From positions 434,001-498,000 of the forward strand of contig NZ_FTOM01000002.1 in NCBI RefSeq assembly GCF_900156695.1: a stretch of DNA of 64,000 nt, written 5' to 3'. The notes beneath the pieces are model-generated. The model was not told where the DNA came from and did no database searches. It worked only from the letters and a program-made list of their open reading frames with translations. Positions 44,109 to 54,655 of the stretch are shown here, piece by piece. Both the position numbers and the translations under genes were made by a program. Every line of letters starts with the position of its first letter. The first letter of the stretch is position 1. Source of the DNA: Phaeovulum vinaykumarii. Its GTDB lineage: Bacteria > Pseudomonadota > Alphaproteobacteria > Rhodobacterales > Rhodobacteraceae.

Positions 44109-45098
44109 ATGACCGAACTTTCGCCCACCCCCCGGCGCGTCTTCATGCTGGGCGCGACCGGCACCATCGGCCGCGCCACCACGGCGGCGCTTCTGGCGCG
44201 CGGGCATCAGGTCGTGTGCTTCCTGCGCCCCGGCGCCGCGGGCGATCCGCGCCGCGGCCTGCCCGAAGGGGTCGAGCTGCGCTTCGGCGACGTGACCGAC
44301 GACGCCTCGTTGCGCGCCGACGGGTTCCGGGGCGAGACCTTCGATGCGGTGGTGTCGTGCCTGGCCTCGCGCAGCGGCGCCCCGCGCGACGCCTGGGCCA
44401 TCGACCACGCCGCCCATTCCAGGGTGCTGGCGGCGGCGCGCGCATCCGGGGTGACGCAATTCGTGCTCCTGTCCGCGATCTGCGTGCAAAAACCGCTGCT
44501 GGCCTTCCAGCAGGCCAAGCTGGCCTTCGAGGCCGAATTGCAGGCCTCGGGGCTGGGCTGGTCGATCGTGCGCCCCACGGCGTTCTTCAAGTCGCTCTCG
44601 GGGCAGATGCGGCGGCTGCGCGCGGGCAAGCCCTTCCTGGTGTTCGGCGATGGCCGGCTGACCGCCTGCAAGCCGATCAGCGACGCCGATCTGGGCACCT
44701 TCATCGCCGAATGTCTGGACGACCCCGCGCGCCAGAACCGCATCCTGCCGGTGGGCGGGCCGGGGGCCGCGATCACGCCGCGCGAACAGGGCGAGATGAT
44801 GTTCCGCGCGCTGGGGGTCGAACCGAAGTTCCGCCAGGTGCCGGTGGCCATGATCGACACGATCATCGCCGTGCTGAGCCTTCTGGGCAAGGTCTCGCCG
44901 CGGTTGCGCGACAAGGCCGAGCTGGCGCGGATCGGGCGTTATTACGCCACCGAATCCATGCTGCTGTGGGACGCGGAGGCGGGGCGCTATGACGCCGAGG
45001 CCACGCCCTCGGCCGGGTCCGACACGCTCGAGGAGTTCTACCGGAAGCTGGCCCGCGGCGAGGAAACCGTCGATCTGGGCGAACACGCCGTCTTCTGA
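44109..45098 (+). CDS. bciA: Divinyl (proto)chlorophyllide 8-vinyl reductase, BciA type
   Basis: 329 residues. An atypical SDR (NmrA-like) with the NADPH-binding GATGTIGRATTAALLARGH at 15-33, VVSCLASRSG, a FVLLSAICVQKPLLAFQQAK block and WSIVRPTAFFKSLSGQ, all typical of BciA. It reduces the 8-vinyl group of divinyl chlorophyllide in (bacterio)chlorophyll synthesis using NADPH. It marks the organism as phototrophic or recently derived from a phototroph. It stands alone here, outside any photosynthesis gene cluster. AAGGA lies about 10 bases upstream. Confidence 0.9.
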   Translation: MTELSPTPRRVFMLGATGTIGRATTAALLARGHQVVCFLRPGAAGDPRRGLPEGVELRFGDVTDDASLRADGFRGETFDAVVSCLASRSGAPRDAWAIDHAAHSRVLAAARASGVTQFVLLSAICVQKPLLAFQQAKLAFEAELQASGLGWSIVRPTAFFKSLSGQMRRLRAGKPFLVFGDGRLTACKPISDADLGTFIAECLDDPARQNRILPVGGPGAAITPREQGEMMFRALGVEPKFRQVPVAMIDTIIAVLSLLGKVSPRLRDKAELARIGRYYATESMLLWDAEAGRYDAEATPSAGSDTLEEFYRKLARGEETVDLGEHAVF

Positions 45099-45123
45099 GC
45101 CATGGTTTTCTGAGCAAAGGGGC

Positions 45124-45318
45124 TCAGTGCCAGAAGGGCCGCGCGGCCTCGCGCCGGGCTTCGGGCGCGCTCAGCCCGATGTCGCGCAGCTGGTCCGGGC
45201 CCAGCCGCGCCAGCGCGCGCCGGGTGGCCCGGGTGCGCCGCCAGCGCGCCAGATGCCGGAGAAGCCGCCGCAGAAGGCGACGAGAGAGCGAATGCGGGAG
45301 GGTGATTTCTTGTGCCAT
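45124..45318 (-). CDS. DUF1127-domain small protein
   Basis: 64 residues, strongly basic (SRRLLRRLLRHLARWRRTRATRRALARL), then the DUF1127 core LGPDQLRDIGLSAPEARREAARPFWH. In Rhodobacter and Agrobacterium such Arg-rich small proteins bind RNA or affect small-RNA turnover and phosphate or stress metabolism. Start ATG 45318. Divergent from the LysR gene across 71 bases, so LysR may control it. Convergent with bciA, with a 6-bp hairpin (45110-45127) between the stops. Confidence 0.88.
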   Translation of the reverse strand: MAQEITLPHSLSRRLLRRLLRHLARWRRTRATRRALARLGPDQLRDIGLSAPEARREAARPFWH

Positions 45319-45389
45319 GAGATCTTTTCCCGCATGCTGGCGCCCATGAAAAACGATGATTTCTGGCATTTCATGTCAGGAAAACGCAC

Positions 45390-46355
45390 ATGAAACGTGG
45401 CCGGCTGCCGCTCAATGCCCTGCGCGCCTTCGAGGCGACGATGCGGCATGGCCAGATGCGGCTGGCGGCCGATGAACTGGGCGTCACCCACAGCGCCGTC
45501 AGCCGGCAGGTGCGCCTGCTCGAGAAGATGCTGGGGCTGGCGCTTTTCGAGGGGCCGCGCAACCGGCTGGTGCCCACCGCCGCCGCGCAGGCGCTGCAAC
45601 CGGCGCTGGCGGCCGCCTTCGACGGCCTCGAGGAGGCCGTGCGGCGGGTGATGCAGAACGAACGCCGCGCGCTCGACCTGTCCTGTCTCAGCACGCTGGC
45701 GATGCGCTGGCTGATCCCGCGGCTGGTGGGGTTTCAGGCGCGCCATCCGGGGATCGAGGTCCGGCTGACCGCCGATGACGGGCCGGTGGATTTCGCGCGC
45801 CAGCGGCTGGATGTGGCGATCCGGGTGGGCGCCGGGCCCTGGGGCGCGGCCGAGGTCACGCGGCTTTTTCCCGATCGGGCGGGGCCGGTGCTCAGCCCCG
45901 CGCTGCTGCCGCCGGGCGGGCTGGCCGATCCGGCGGATCTTCTTGCCCTGCCGATCCTGCACACGCGCACCCGCCCCGGCGCCTGGGCCGCGTGGTGCCG
46001 GGATGCGGGGTGCGGGGGGGCAGATTTGGCGCCCCCCGCGGGCGGGCGGAGCTTTGAGCATTTCTATTTCATGCTCGAGGCCGCCACCGCCGGGATCGGT
46101 GTTGCCATCGCTCCCGAGGTTCTGGTGCGCGACGATCTGGCCGCGGGGCGCCTGATCGCGCCGTTCGGCTTTCTACTCACGGGGCAGGACTATGTGGCCC
46201 TGCGCCCCGCCCGCGCCCCCGCTGATGCCGCGACCGCGGCTTTCGTCGACTGGCTGGCGCAGGAGGCCGCCGCCCCCGGCACGTCTGCCCCCGATACGTT
46301 GGCCCCCGATACGCTGGCCCCCGACTCGCTTGCCTCGGGGGGCGCATTTCCCTAG
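45390..46355 (+). CDS. LysR-family transcriptional regulator (GcvA-like)
   Basis: 321 residues. An N-terminal winged helix (MRLAADELGVTHSAVSRQVRLLEKMLG, about 22-48) and a substrate-binding domain (LPRLVGFQARHPGIEVRLTADDG; DVAIRVGAGPWG). GcvA-type members control amino acid, beta-lactamase or catabolic genes. The target is probably the divergent DUF1127 gene, by usual LysR arrangement (inference). The C-terminus carries an added low-complexity tail with APDTL repeated three times from a 15-bp DNA repeat. Confidence 0.92.
   Translation: MKRGRLPLNALRAFEATMRHGQMRLAADELGVTHSAVSRQVRLLEKMLGLALFEGPRNRLVPTAAAQALQPALAAAFDGLEEAVRRVMQNERRALDLSCLSTLAMRWLIPRLVGFQARHPGIEVRLTADDGPVDFARQRLDVAIRVGAGPWGAAEVTRLFPDRAGPVLSPALLPPGGLADPADLLALPILHTRTRPGAWAAWCRDAGCGGADLAPPAGGRSFEHFYFMLEAATAGIGVAIAPEVLVRDDLAAGRLIAPFGFLLTGQDYVALRPARAPADAATAAFVDWLAQEAAAPGTSAPDTLAPDTLAPDSLASGGAFP
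46287..46331 (+). repeat. 15-bp tandem repeat, 3 copies, within the LysR gene end
   Basis: GCCCCCGATACGTTG, GCCCCCGATACGCTG, GCCCCCGACTCGCTT. It encodes a repeated APD(T/S)L in the C-terminal tail. Confidence 0.9.
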
Positions 46356-46438
46356 GGAGGGCGCTCCCTCGGGCGTGCCGCCTGCGCCTGCGCGCGCGCG
46401 CCCCGAGGTCCGGCCCTCAAGCCCTGCGGGAGATGCGC

Positions 46439-47698
46439 ATGACCACCCTGGCGATCGACTTCGGTACCTCGAATTCCGCGGCGGCGCTGGCCCATGCGGG
46501 GGGCGTCTTCCGCATCCCGATCGAGCACGGCAACGAAACCCTGCCCACGGCGGTCTTCTTCCCGGCGGCGGGCGGCGGCGGCATGCGGATCGGTGCTGCC
46601 GCGACCGAGGCGCTGATCGCGGGCGAGGAGGGGCGCTACATGCGCGCGCTCAAGAGCGTGCTGGGCCTGCCGCTGTTCCACGAAAGCCGTCTGATCGGCG
46701 GGCGGCGCCGGACGCTGGCCGAGATCGTCACCGCCTTCCTGGCCGAGATGCGCCAGCGCGCCGAGACCGCCACGGGTCTGCGCTTTGCCGCCGCGCTGTC
46801 GGGCCGGCCGGTGCATTTCCACAGCAATGATCCCGAACGCGACGCCCGCGCCGAAGCCGATCTGCGCGCCTGCTATCTGGCGGCGGGCTTCGCGCGCGTG
46901 ACCTTCCTGCCCGAGCCCGAGGCCGCGGCGCTGGCCAGCCATCGGCTGAGCGGGCCGGCCCGGCTGGGGCTGATCGTCGATATCGGCGGCGGCACCTCGG
47001 ATTTCACGGTGTTTCGCACGCAAGGCGCGCGCCCCCAGATCCTGGCCAGCCACGGCATCCGCCTGGGCGGGACCGACTTTGACCAGGCGCTGTCGCTGGC
47101 CCATGCGATGCCGCTTCTGGGGCTTGGGGGGCAGCTTCGCCGCGAGATGGGCGCAGGCCTTCTGCCGGTGCCGCGCGCGCCCTTCGTCGATCTGTCCAAC
47201 TGGGCCAAGATCCCGTTTCTCTACACCCCCGAGACGCGCCGGCTGGCCGCCGAGATGGCCAAGATGGCGGTCGATCCGGTGGCGCTGGGCCGGTTTCGCA
47301 CGGTGATCGAGGACGAGCTGGGCCACGGTCTGGCCTTTGCCGTCGAGAAGGGCAAGATCGCGGCCAACCGCGAAGGGGCGGTCGCGGGACGGATCGCGCT
47401 GGGCGAGATCGCGCCGGGGCTCGGGGTCGATCTGGATGCCGCGGCGCTGGCCGACACGCTGGCCGAGGCGCGCGCGGCGCTGGGGCAGGCCGCGACCGAG
47501 ACGCTGGCGCGCGCGGATCTGGCGCCCGCGGCGGTCGAGGAGGTGATCCTGGTCGGCGGCTCGAGCCTGCTGGGGATCGTGCGCGACGAGATGCAGGCGC
47601 GCTTTCCCGCCGCCCGCCTGCGCAGCGCCGAGGCCTTTACCGCCGTTGTCGACGGGCTGGCGCTGGCCGCCGCCGAGGCCGACCGCGCCGCGTCCTAA
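46439..47698 (+). CDS. Hsp70/YegD-like chaperone-family protein
   Basis: 419 residues from ATG 46439, with GGGAG six bases upstream (an ATG two codons earlier overlaps that site). Actin-fold ATPase motifs: LAIDFGTSNSAAAL (phosphate 1), LIVDIGGGTSDFTVF (phosphate 2) and VILVGGSSLLGIVRDEM (adenosine). It lacks the DnaK substrate-binding domain and lid, as in YegD/HscC-like short relatives. Function is unclear. The end overlaps the convergent TPR-like gene by four bases. Confidence 0.9.
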   Translation: MTTLAIDFGTSNSAAALAHAGGVFRIPIEHGNETLPTAVFFPAAGGGGMRIGAAATEALIAGEEGRYMRALKSVLGLPLFHESRLIGGRRRTLAEIVTAFLAEMRQRAETATGLRFAAALSGRPVHFHSNDPERDARAEADLRACYLAAGFARVTFLPEPEAAALASHRLSGPARLGLIVDIGGGTSDFTVFRTQGARPQILASHGIRLGGTDFDQALSLAHAMPLLGLGGQLRREMGAGLLPVPRAPFVDLSNWAKIPFLYTPETRRLAAEMAKMAVDPVALGRFRTVIEDELGHGLAFAVEKGKIAANREGAVAGRIALGEIAPGLGVDLDAAALADTLAEARAALGQAATETLARADLAPAAVEEVILVGGSSLLGIVRDEMQARFPAARLRSAEAFTAVVDGLALAAAEADRAAS

Positions 47699-48183
47699 TC
47701 CGCGTCGTCTTCCTCGGGGGCGTCCTCGGCGCCCTGCATCGCGGCGGCGGCCACCAGCCGCGCGGCGGCAAAGCGGTCGCGGGGGTCCAGTTCGAACAGC
47801 TTGTCGAGATAGGGCTGGCCGGTTTCGAAATCGCTCAGCCGCATATGGCAATAGGCCAGCGCGATCAGCGCCTGAAGATAGAGCCCCGGCGCGGTCTCGG
47901 CCTCGGCGAAGGGGGCATGCTCGCGCCGCACCTGCCGCCAGTCCGCCGCGATGTTGAGCCGCTGCGCCGCCATCGACAGGATGGCCTCGGCCTGCGGGAC
48001 GGCCTCGGCGAAGCGATGCGTGTAGAAATAGAACCGATAGGCCCCCAGCCGCACGTCCAGATCCTGCGGCGCGCGGGCCAGCGCGGCGGTGACGGCGCGC
48101 TGCGTGCCTTCGGGATCGCTCAGCGCGCCGGGCGCATTGGCCAGCATCTCGAAGGCGTCCCGGGCCATGTCTTCCAGTGCCAT
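47695..48183 (-). CDS. TPR-like protein, 162 aa
   Basis: 162 residues from ATG 48183, with AAGGA about 9 bases upstream. Helical repeats: FEMLANAPGALSDPEGTQRAVTAALARAP, FYFYTHRFAEAVPQAEAIL, LYLQALIALAYCHMRLSDFETGQPYLDKLFELDP, ending in an acidic tail EDAPEEDDAD. No signal peptide. It overlaps the end of the Hsp70-like gene (convergent). Possibly a cytoplasmic adaptor; function unknown. Confidence 0.8.
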   Translation of the reverse strand: MALEDMARDAFEMLANAPGALSDPEGTQRAVTAALARAPQDLDVRLGAYRFYFYTHRFAEAVPQAEAILSMAAQRLNIAADWRQVRREHAPFAEAETAPGLYLQALIALAYCHMRLSDFETGQPYLDKLFELDPRDRFAAARLVAAAAMQGAEDAPEEDDAD

Positions 48184-48280
48184 CTGGGGCGTCCTTTCCC
48201 TCGGCGTGGGCGGCGCCAGCCCAGGCGCGCGGCGCGGGCAGGGAAAGGGGCGGGGCGCGGGCGCGGTCCGGGCGGTCGGG

Positions 48281-48490
48281 CGCGGTGATCTGTTGCAGGG
48301 CCTTGGCAATCTTCCGCTCCATCTCGGCGTGAAATCTCGGATAGGCGGCAAGGGCCTCCTTCTCGGTGTCGTCCAGCTTCTTGTTGAATTCGCGCTTGGT
48401 GATGACTTCTGAGACCGCTTTGGGCACGCCGCGGCGATGCGGCCAGCGCTCTGATCTGGTCCGTTCGACGTGCTTCAAGGCAAGCTCCAT
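48281..48490 (-). pseudogene. Truncated tyrosine recombinase (phage integrase) N-terminus
   Basis: ATG 48490 opens a frame whose first about 70 residues (MELALKHVERTRSERWPHRR, GVPKAVSEVITKREFNKKL, DTEKEALAAYPRFHAEMERK) match the N-terminus of phage-type integrases found in Rhodobacteraceae (LKHVxxTxxGxWxYRRRVPKxV type). After about residue 70 the sequence turns into the reverse side of the TPR-like gene's leader with no integrase similarity; the catalytic R-H-R-Y domain is absent. It lies 86 bases from the 3' end of tRNA-Thr, the classic integration spot, so it is read as the scar of a lost element. Confidence 0.7.
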
Positions 48491-48560
48491 GTCTGCTCCG
48501 GGGGTGCATGAAAGTGCACCGGACGGAACGCAATGTCGCTGAAATTGCAGAGAAATTTGT

Positions 48561-48578
48561 CACTTCCAAGGGGAAGTG
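48561..48578 (-). terminator. Terminator of tRNA-Thr
   Basis: CACTTCC/GGAAGTG hairpin (48561-48567 with 48572-48578) touching the CCA end, then ACAAATTTCTC on the minus strand. Confidence 0.6.
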
Positions 48579-48652
48579 GTGCCGGTGAAGGGACTCGAAC
48601 CCCCGACCCCATCATTACGAATGACGTGCTCTACCAGCTGAGCTACACCGGC
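48577..48652 (-). tRNA. tRNA-Thr, anticodon CGT
   Basis: Read on the minus strand: acceptor GCCGGTG/CACCGGC, D-arm with AGCTGGTA, anticodon stem CGTCA/TGATG around loop TTCGTAA (anticodon CGT, reading ACG threonine codons), T-loop TTCGAGT, discriminator A and an encoded CCA at 48577-48579. 76 bases, no intron. The integrase remnant lies just beyond its 3' end. Confidence 0.97.
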
Positions 48653-48820
48653 GTCCTTGATCCCGCGGGCCCATGCGGCCCTTGGGCGGCGGCATCTCGG
48701 ATGACCACCGTGAGGGGGCGTTTACCCGCTTGGGCGGGGCAGCGCAAGCCTCTCTTGTGCGGGATTTGCGGTCTTTTCATCGCGCGCTTCCGGCTGTGGC
48801 ACGCGTCCCACGGCGCAGTG

Positions 48821-48874
48821 GATCAGGTGGGGGGATCAGGTGGGGGGATCAGGTGGGGGGATCAGGTGTGGGGG
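48821..48874. repeat. 13-bp tandem repeat, 4 copies, just past ppx
   Basis: GATCAGGTGGGGG at 48821-48833, 48834-48846 and 48847-48859, with a fourth copy carrying one extra T. It lies immediately downstream of the ppx stop codon. The remaining bases 48653-48820 upstream of the tRNA hold no gene. Confidence 0.9.
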
Positions 48875-48875
48875 A

Positions 48876-50462
48876 TCACTTGCGGCGCTGGGCCTTCTTG
48901 CGGGTGCCGTCGTGGATCACCACGGCCTCGCACTTGAGCGCCGCGGCCAATGCGGCAAAGCGCGCCTCGGCCACTTCGCCGAAAAGCGCGGCCCCCTTGG
49001 GCGTCAGATGCAGCTCGAGAACCTTCTTCTTGGGGAACAGCTTCAGCGCGCCCGCCTCGGCCGGGTCATGGATCGAGAACATCGCCCCGAAGCGCATCGC
49101 CTTGCCCAGGATCTCGGCCTCGCGCAGGGTCTTGTCATCGAGCAGCTTGAACATCGGCTCGAGCGGGCTGCCCGCGCGCGAATTGCGATAGCGATGCAGC
49201 AGCGCCACCCCCAGAAACACCCGTTCGGGATGCGACAGCCCCCCCATGTTGGCGCGGGTGACATGGTCAAAGCAGCTTTCGGCGCGATAATCGGGATGGG
49301 CGCGCCAGGTCGTGTCATGCAGCATGCAGGCCGCCCGCGCCAGCCGCACCCGCGCCTCCGCGGCGTTCCTGTAGAGCGGTTCGATGAAGGTATAGAGCTT
49401 CTTGCCGAAACCGGGCTGGCGCGCCATCGTGCGTTCGGCGTGCCGGCAGGCCTCGATCAGGGGGTCGCGGCGGCGCAGCCGGTCGGGCATCTGTTCGTAG
49501 AGCAGCCCCTCGCGGATGCCATAGGCCGAGATGGCGATCTCGCGCGGGTGGTAGAGATGCACCAATTCGCGCAACACCTGGGCGGCCAGCGGCACCAGAT
49601 CCATGCGCGAGCCGGAAATGCCCGTCGCCGCGCGCAGCTTGTCGAGATCGGAGCGGCCCAGCCAGGCCACCGTCTGGGCGACGCATTGCGCACCCATCCG
49701 GTATTCGTGCAGCACCTTCATCGGATAGCCGCGCCGTTCCATGTCCAGCCGCGCGATCGCCCGCCACGAGCCCCCCACCAGATAGATGCGCTGGTGATCG
49801 GGGGCGATCAGCTCGGCCGCGCGGGCCAGCTCGGTGCGGATATGCGCCACGAGTGCCGCCTTGCCGCCCTTGATTTCCTGAAGCCGGAACGGGCCCAGCG
49901 GCAGCGAGATGCGCGCGCCCACCTGACGGTTGCGGACCTCGGCCAGCTCCATGGAATTGCCGCCGATGTCGCAGATCACGCCCTCGGCCTCGGGCCAGCC
50001 CAGAAGCACGCCCTGCGCCGACAGCCGCGCCTCCTCGAGACCGTTTATGACATGCAGCCGCAGCCCCGTCGTGCGCTCGATCTCGCGGCGGAATTCGGGG
50101 CCGTCCTCGGCCTCGCGCACGGCGGCGGTGGCCACGACGGTCAGCGTCTCGATGTCCATCTCGCGCGCCAGCATGGCAAAGCGGCGCAGCGCCGATTGCG
50201 CGCGTTCGCGCCCCCGGGGGTTCAGCCGCCCGGTTTCGGCCAGGCCCTGACCCAGACCCGCCATGACCTTTTCGTTGTAGAAATAGGCCGGGCTGCGGGC
50301 GGCGCCGTCGAAGACCACCATGCGCACCGAGTTCGACCCCACATCGACCACGCCCACACGCGACAGCGCGCGGGCCGAAGGGTCTTCGAACAGCGGTCTT
50401 CCGAACGGGTCCCAGTCGTGGGAACCCAAGGCGCGATCGGCAGAGGTGCGATCAGCGGTCAA
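48876..50462 (-). CDS. ppx: Exopolyphosphatase (Ppx/GppA family)
   Basis: 528 residues. The ASKHA fold shows VGVVDVGSNSVRMVVFDG (phosphate 1, about 36-53) and ICDIGGNSMELAEV (about 162-175); the C-terminal part adds the helical Ppx domain. It cleaves terminal phosphate from polyphosphate or pppGpp. The TTG at 50462 is the start: GAGG lies seven bases upstream and no ATG precedes the family-conserved PFGRPLFEDPSARALSRVGVVD. It follows ppk on the same strand by 29 bases, so the two opposing enzymes are made together. Confidence 0.95.
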   Translation of the reverse strand: MTADRTSADRALGSHDWDPFGRPLFEDPSARALSRVGVVDVGSNSVRMVVFDGAARSPAYFYNEKVMAGLGQGLAETGRLNPRGRERAQSALRRFAMLAREMDIETLTVVATAAVREAEDGPEFRREIERTTGLRLHVINGLEEARLSAQGVLLGWPEAEGVICDIGGNSMELAEVRNRQVGARISLPLGPFRLQEIKGGKAALVAHIRTELARAAELIAPDHQRIYLVGGSWRAIARLDMERRGYPMKVLHEYRMGAQCVAQTVAWLGRSDLDKLRAATGISGSRMDLVPLAAQVLRELVHLYHPREIAISAYGIREGLLYEQMPDRLRRRDPLIEACRHAERTMARQPGFGKKLYTFIEPLYRNAAEARVRLARAACMLHDTTWRAHPDYRAESCFDHVTRANMGGLSHPERVFLGVALLHRYRNSRAGSPLEPMFKLLDDKTLREAEILGKAMRFGAMFSIHDPAEAGALKLFPKKKVLELHLTPKGAALFGEVAEARFAALAAALKCEAVVIHDGTRKKAQRRK

Positions 50463-50491
50463 GGCGGGCCTCGCGGCACAGAATCATCGGC

Positions 50492-52693
<2,202 letters not shown>

Positions 52694-52785
52694 GATGCGC
52701 TTATGATGTGGAATTGTAAGGGCGCCGTGACAGCCATTCTGGGCGGCGCGCAACAATCTGTCCAGATGCTGCCGCCGAAAGGGGC

Positions 52786-53496
52786 TCAGCCGTCGCCGTC
52801 GCGCGCGTCGCGGCCCGGAATGTCGTCTCCCGGTGCCGCGCCGTCCAGAACTTCAGCCGCCAGCGCGCGCGAGATGCGCCCCCCCCGGCCCAGCGCCGCA
52901 CGATCAAGGCGCGCCGCGATCGCCGTGGCCGCCGCCGCCGAACGGTCGATCCGCGGCACCAGCCAGGCGATCAGCGTGGGGTCCACCGCCACCTGCCGGT
53001 CGGCAAAGCTCTTGACCAGGATCGCGGCCAGAAGCGCGTCGTCGGGCGCCTCGAGCCGCACCAGCGTCGTGGCCTCCATCCGGCTTTTCAGATCGGGCAG
53101 GCCCAGCCCCCAATCCGCCGGCCGCGCCCGCGCCGCCAGCAAAAGCCGCCCGCCCTGCGCGCCCAGAAGGTTGTGCAGGTGAAAGAGCGCCTCCTCGGCC
53201 CGGCCGGCCACCGCACCGGCGTCATCCACAAAGACCGCACCCGCCGCGGCCAGCGCGGGAATGTCGGCCTGCGCCAGATCGGCGCCCGCCACCACGGCCG
53301 CGCCCGCGTCGGCGGCCCAGATCCGGCCCAGATGCGTCTTGCCCGACCCCGCCGGCCCCACGACCACCAGCTTGCCGTTGGGCCAGGCCGGCGCATCGAC
53401 CAGCGCCAGCGCCTGCGCATTCGACCCCGAGGGCATGAAATCGCAGCGCCCGTAGCGGGGCGTCACATCCAGATCCAGGGTCAGCTGCGCCGTCAT
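52786..53496 (-). CDS. Hda-like DnaA-family regulatory protein (HdaA)
   Basis: 236 residues. The N-terminal QLTLDL (4-9) fits a beta-clamp binding motif, as in Hda proteins that trigger hydrolysis of DnaA-ATP. Walker A GPAGSGKT lies at 47-54; Walker B is the weak VFVDDAG; arginine-finger region [10 protein letters not shown]; a short lid. In Caulobacter and relatives HdaA limits re-initiation of replication. The start overlaps the stop of the upstream permease gene by ATGA; the same arrangement with ppk downstream is frequent in Rhodobacteraceae. Confidence 0.88.
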   Translation of the reverse strand: MTAQLTLDLDVTPRYGRCDFMPSGSNAQALALVDAPAWPNGKLVVVGPAGSGKTHLGRIWAADAGAAVVAGADLAQADIPALAAAGAVFVDDAGAVAGRAEEALFHLHNLLGAQGGRLLLAARARPADWGLGLPDLKSRMEATTLVRLEAPDDALLAAILVKSFADRQVAVDPTLIAWLVPRIDRSAAAATAIAARLDRAALGRGGRISRALAAEVLDGAAPGDDIPGRDARDGDG

Positions 53497-54578
53497 TCGT
53501 CGTCAAGCCCGGTGTCGCTTTCAAGCCCCACCAGCCCGCGATAGAGCCGGCTGCCCAGATACTGGCCCAGCGCAAAGCGCATCAACACGCCCGCCACCGC
53601 CGCCAGCGGCACCGCGACCAGCATGCCGACAAAGCCGAACAGCGTCCCAAAGGCCGACAGCGCAAAGATCAGCCACAGCGGATGCAGCCCGACCGAACTG
53701 CCCACCAGCTTGGGCGTGATGACGTTGCCCTCAAGGAACTGGCCGGCCGCGAAGATCCCCGCGATGATGCCCACCGACAGCCAGTCGCCCCAGAACTGGA
53801 ACAGCGCCAGCCCGATGGCCAGAAGCCCGCCGATCACCGCGCCGACATAGGGGATGAAGGTGATCGCCCCGGCGATCGCGCCCACGACCAGGCCGAAATC
53901 CAGCCCCGCTGCCATCAGCGCCACCGAATAGAACGTGCCCAGCAGCAGGCAGACCGACACCTGCCCGCGCACGAAGCCCGACAGCACCGTGTCGATCTCG
54001 CGGGCAAGGCGGCGGATCACGGGGCGGTGGTCCAGCGGCAGCCAGCCGTCGATGCGCGCCACCATCCGGTCCCAGTCGAGCAGCATATAGAAGGCCACCA
54101 CCGGCACCACGACCACGAAGACCAGCGCATTGACCGCGCCCATGGCCGAACTCAGCACCCCCGTGGCCAGCGTGTCCCAGCGGCTCTGGGCGGTCTCGGC
54201 CACCGCCGACAGCGCGCGCCGCAGCACGCCTCCGTCCTCGAGAACGCCGGGAAAGCGCGTGATCAGCCAGTCATGCAGCTGCGCCACGATCTCGGGCGCG
54301 GTCGAGACCAGCTGCACCGCCTGGCGCACCAGCATCGGCAGCACCAAAAGCGCGGCCAGCGTCAGCACCAGCACCCCCAGCGAGGCAATCGTGGCCGTCG
54401 CCGCGGGCCGCGACAGGCCCAGGCGTTCCAGCCGGTCGGCCACCGGGTCCAGGAAATAGGCGATGGCGCCGCCCACCAGGAACGGCGTGATGACCGTGCC
54501 CAGGCCCCACAGGACCAGCATCAGCACCGCCAGCGCGGCGGTCCAGTAGATCAGTTGCGAACGGACGGGTAGGGCCAT
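53493..54578 (-). CDS. AI-2E-family (PerM-like) permease
   Basis: 361 residues with about eight helices: N-terminal pair (10-30, 32-50), 60-85, then after a soluble loop (about 90-150) a cluster at 155-345 including GAIAGAITFIPYVGAVIGGLLAIGLAL and GNVITPKLVGSSVGLHPLWLI, the family hallmark. Members move quorum signals, sodium/protons or are of unknown role. Translationally coupled to the hda-like gene. Preceded by about 75 non-coding bases and the pentapeptide gene. Confidence 0.92.
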   Translation of the reverse strand: MALPVRSQLIYWTAALAVLMLVLWGLGTVITPFLVGGAIAYFLDPVADRLERLGLSRPAATATIASLGVLVLTLAALLVLPMLVRQAVQLVSTAPEIVAQLHDWLITRFPGVLEDGGVLRRALSAVAETAQSRWDTLATGVLSSAMGAVNALVFVVVVPVVAFYMLLDWDRMVARIDGWLPLDHRPVIRRLAREIDTVLSGFVRGQVSVCLLLGTFYSVALMAAGLDFGLVVGAIAGAITFIPYVGAVIGGLLAIGLALFQFWGDWLSVGIIAGIFAAGQFLEGNVITPKLVGSSVGLHPLWLIFALSAFGTLFGFVGMLVAVPLAAVAGVLMRFALGQYLGSRLYRGLVGLESDTGLDDE

Positions 54579-54655
54579 GCATCACCTTGTCAGACCCCCC
54601 ACAGATCGCCCGTCCCGCGCCGGGTTTCAAGGGGTGGGGGCGTTCGGGGGCGGGC

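Noticed and set aside
46352-48490. The 712-codon minus-strand frame that starts with the integrase N-terminus
   Set aside because: After about 70 residues it is the antisense shadow of the TPR-like and Hsp70-like genes, so only the first part is kept, as a pseudogene.
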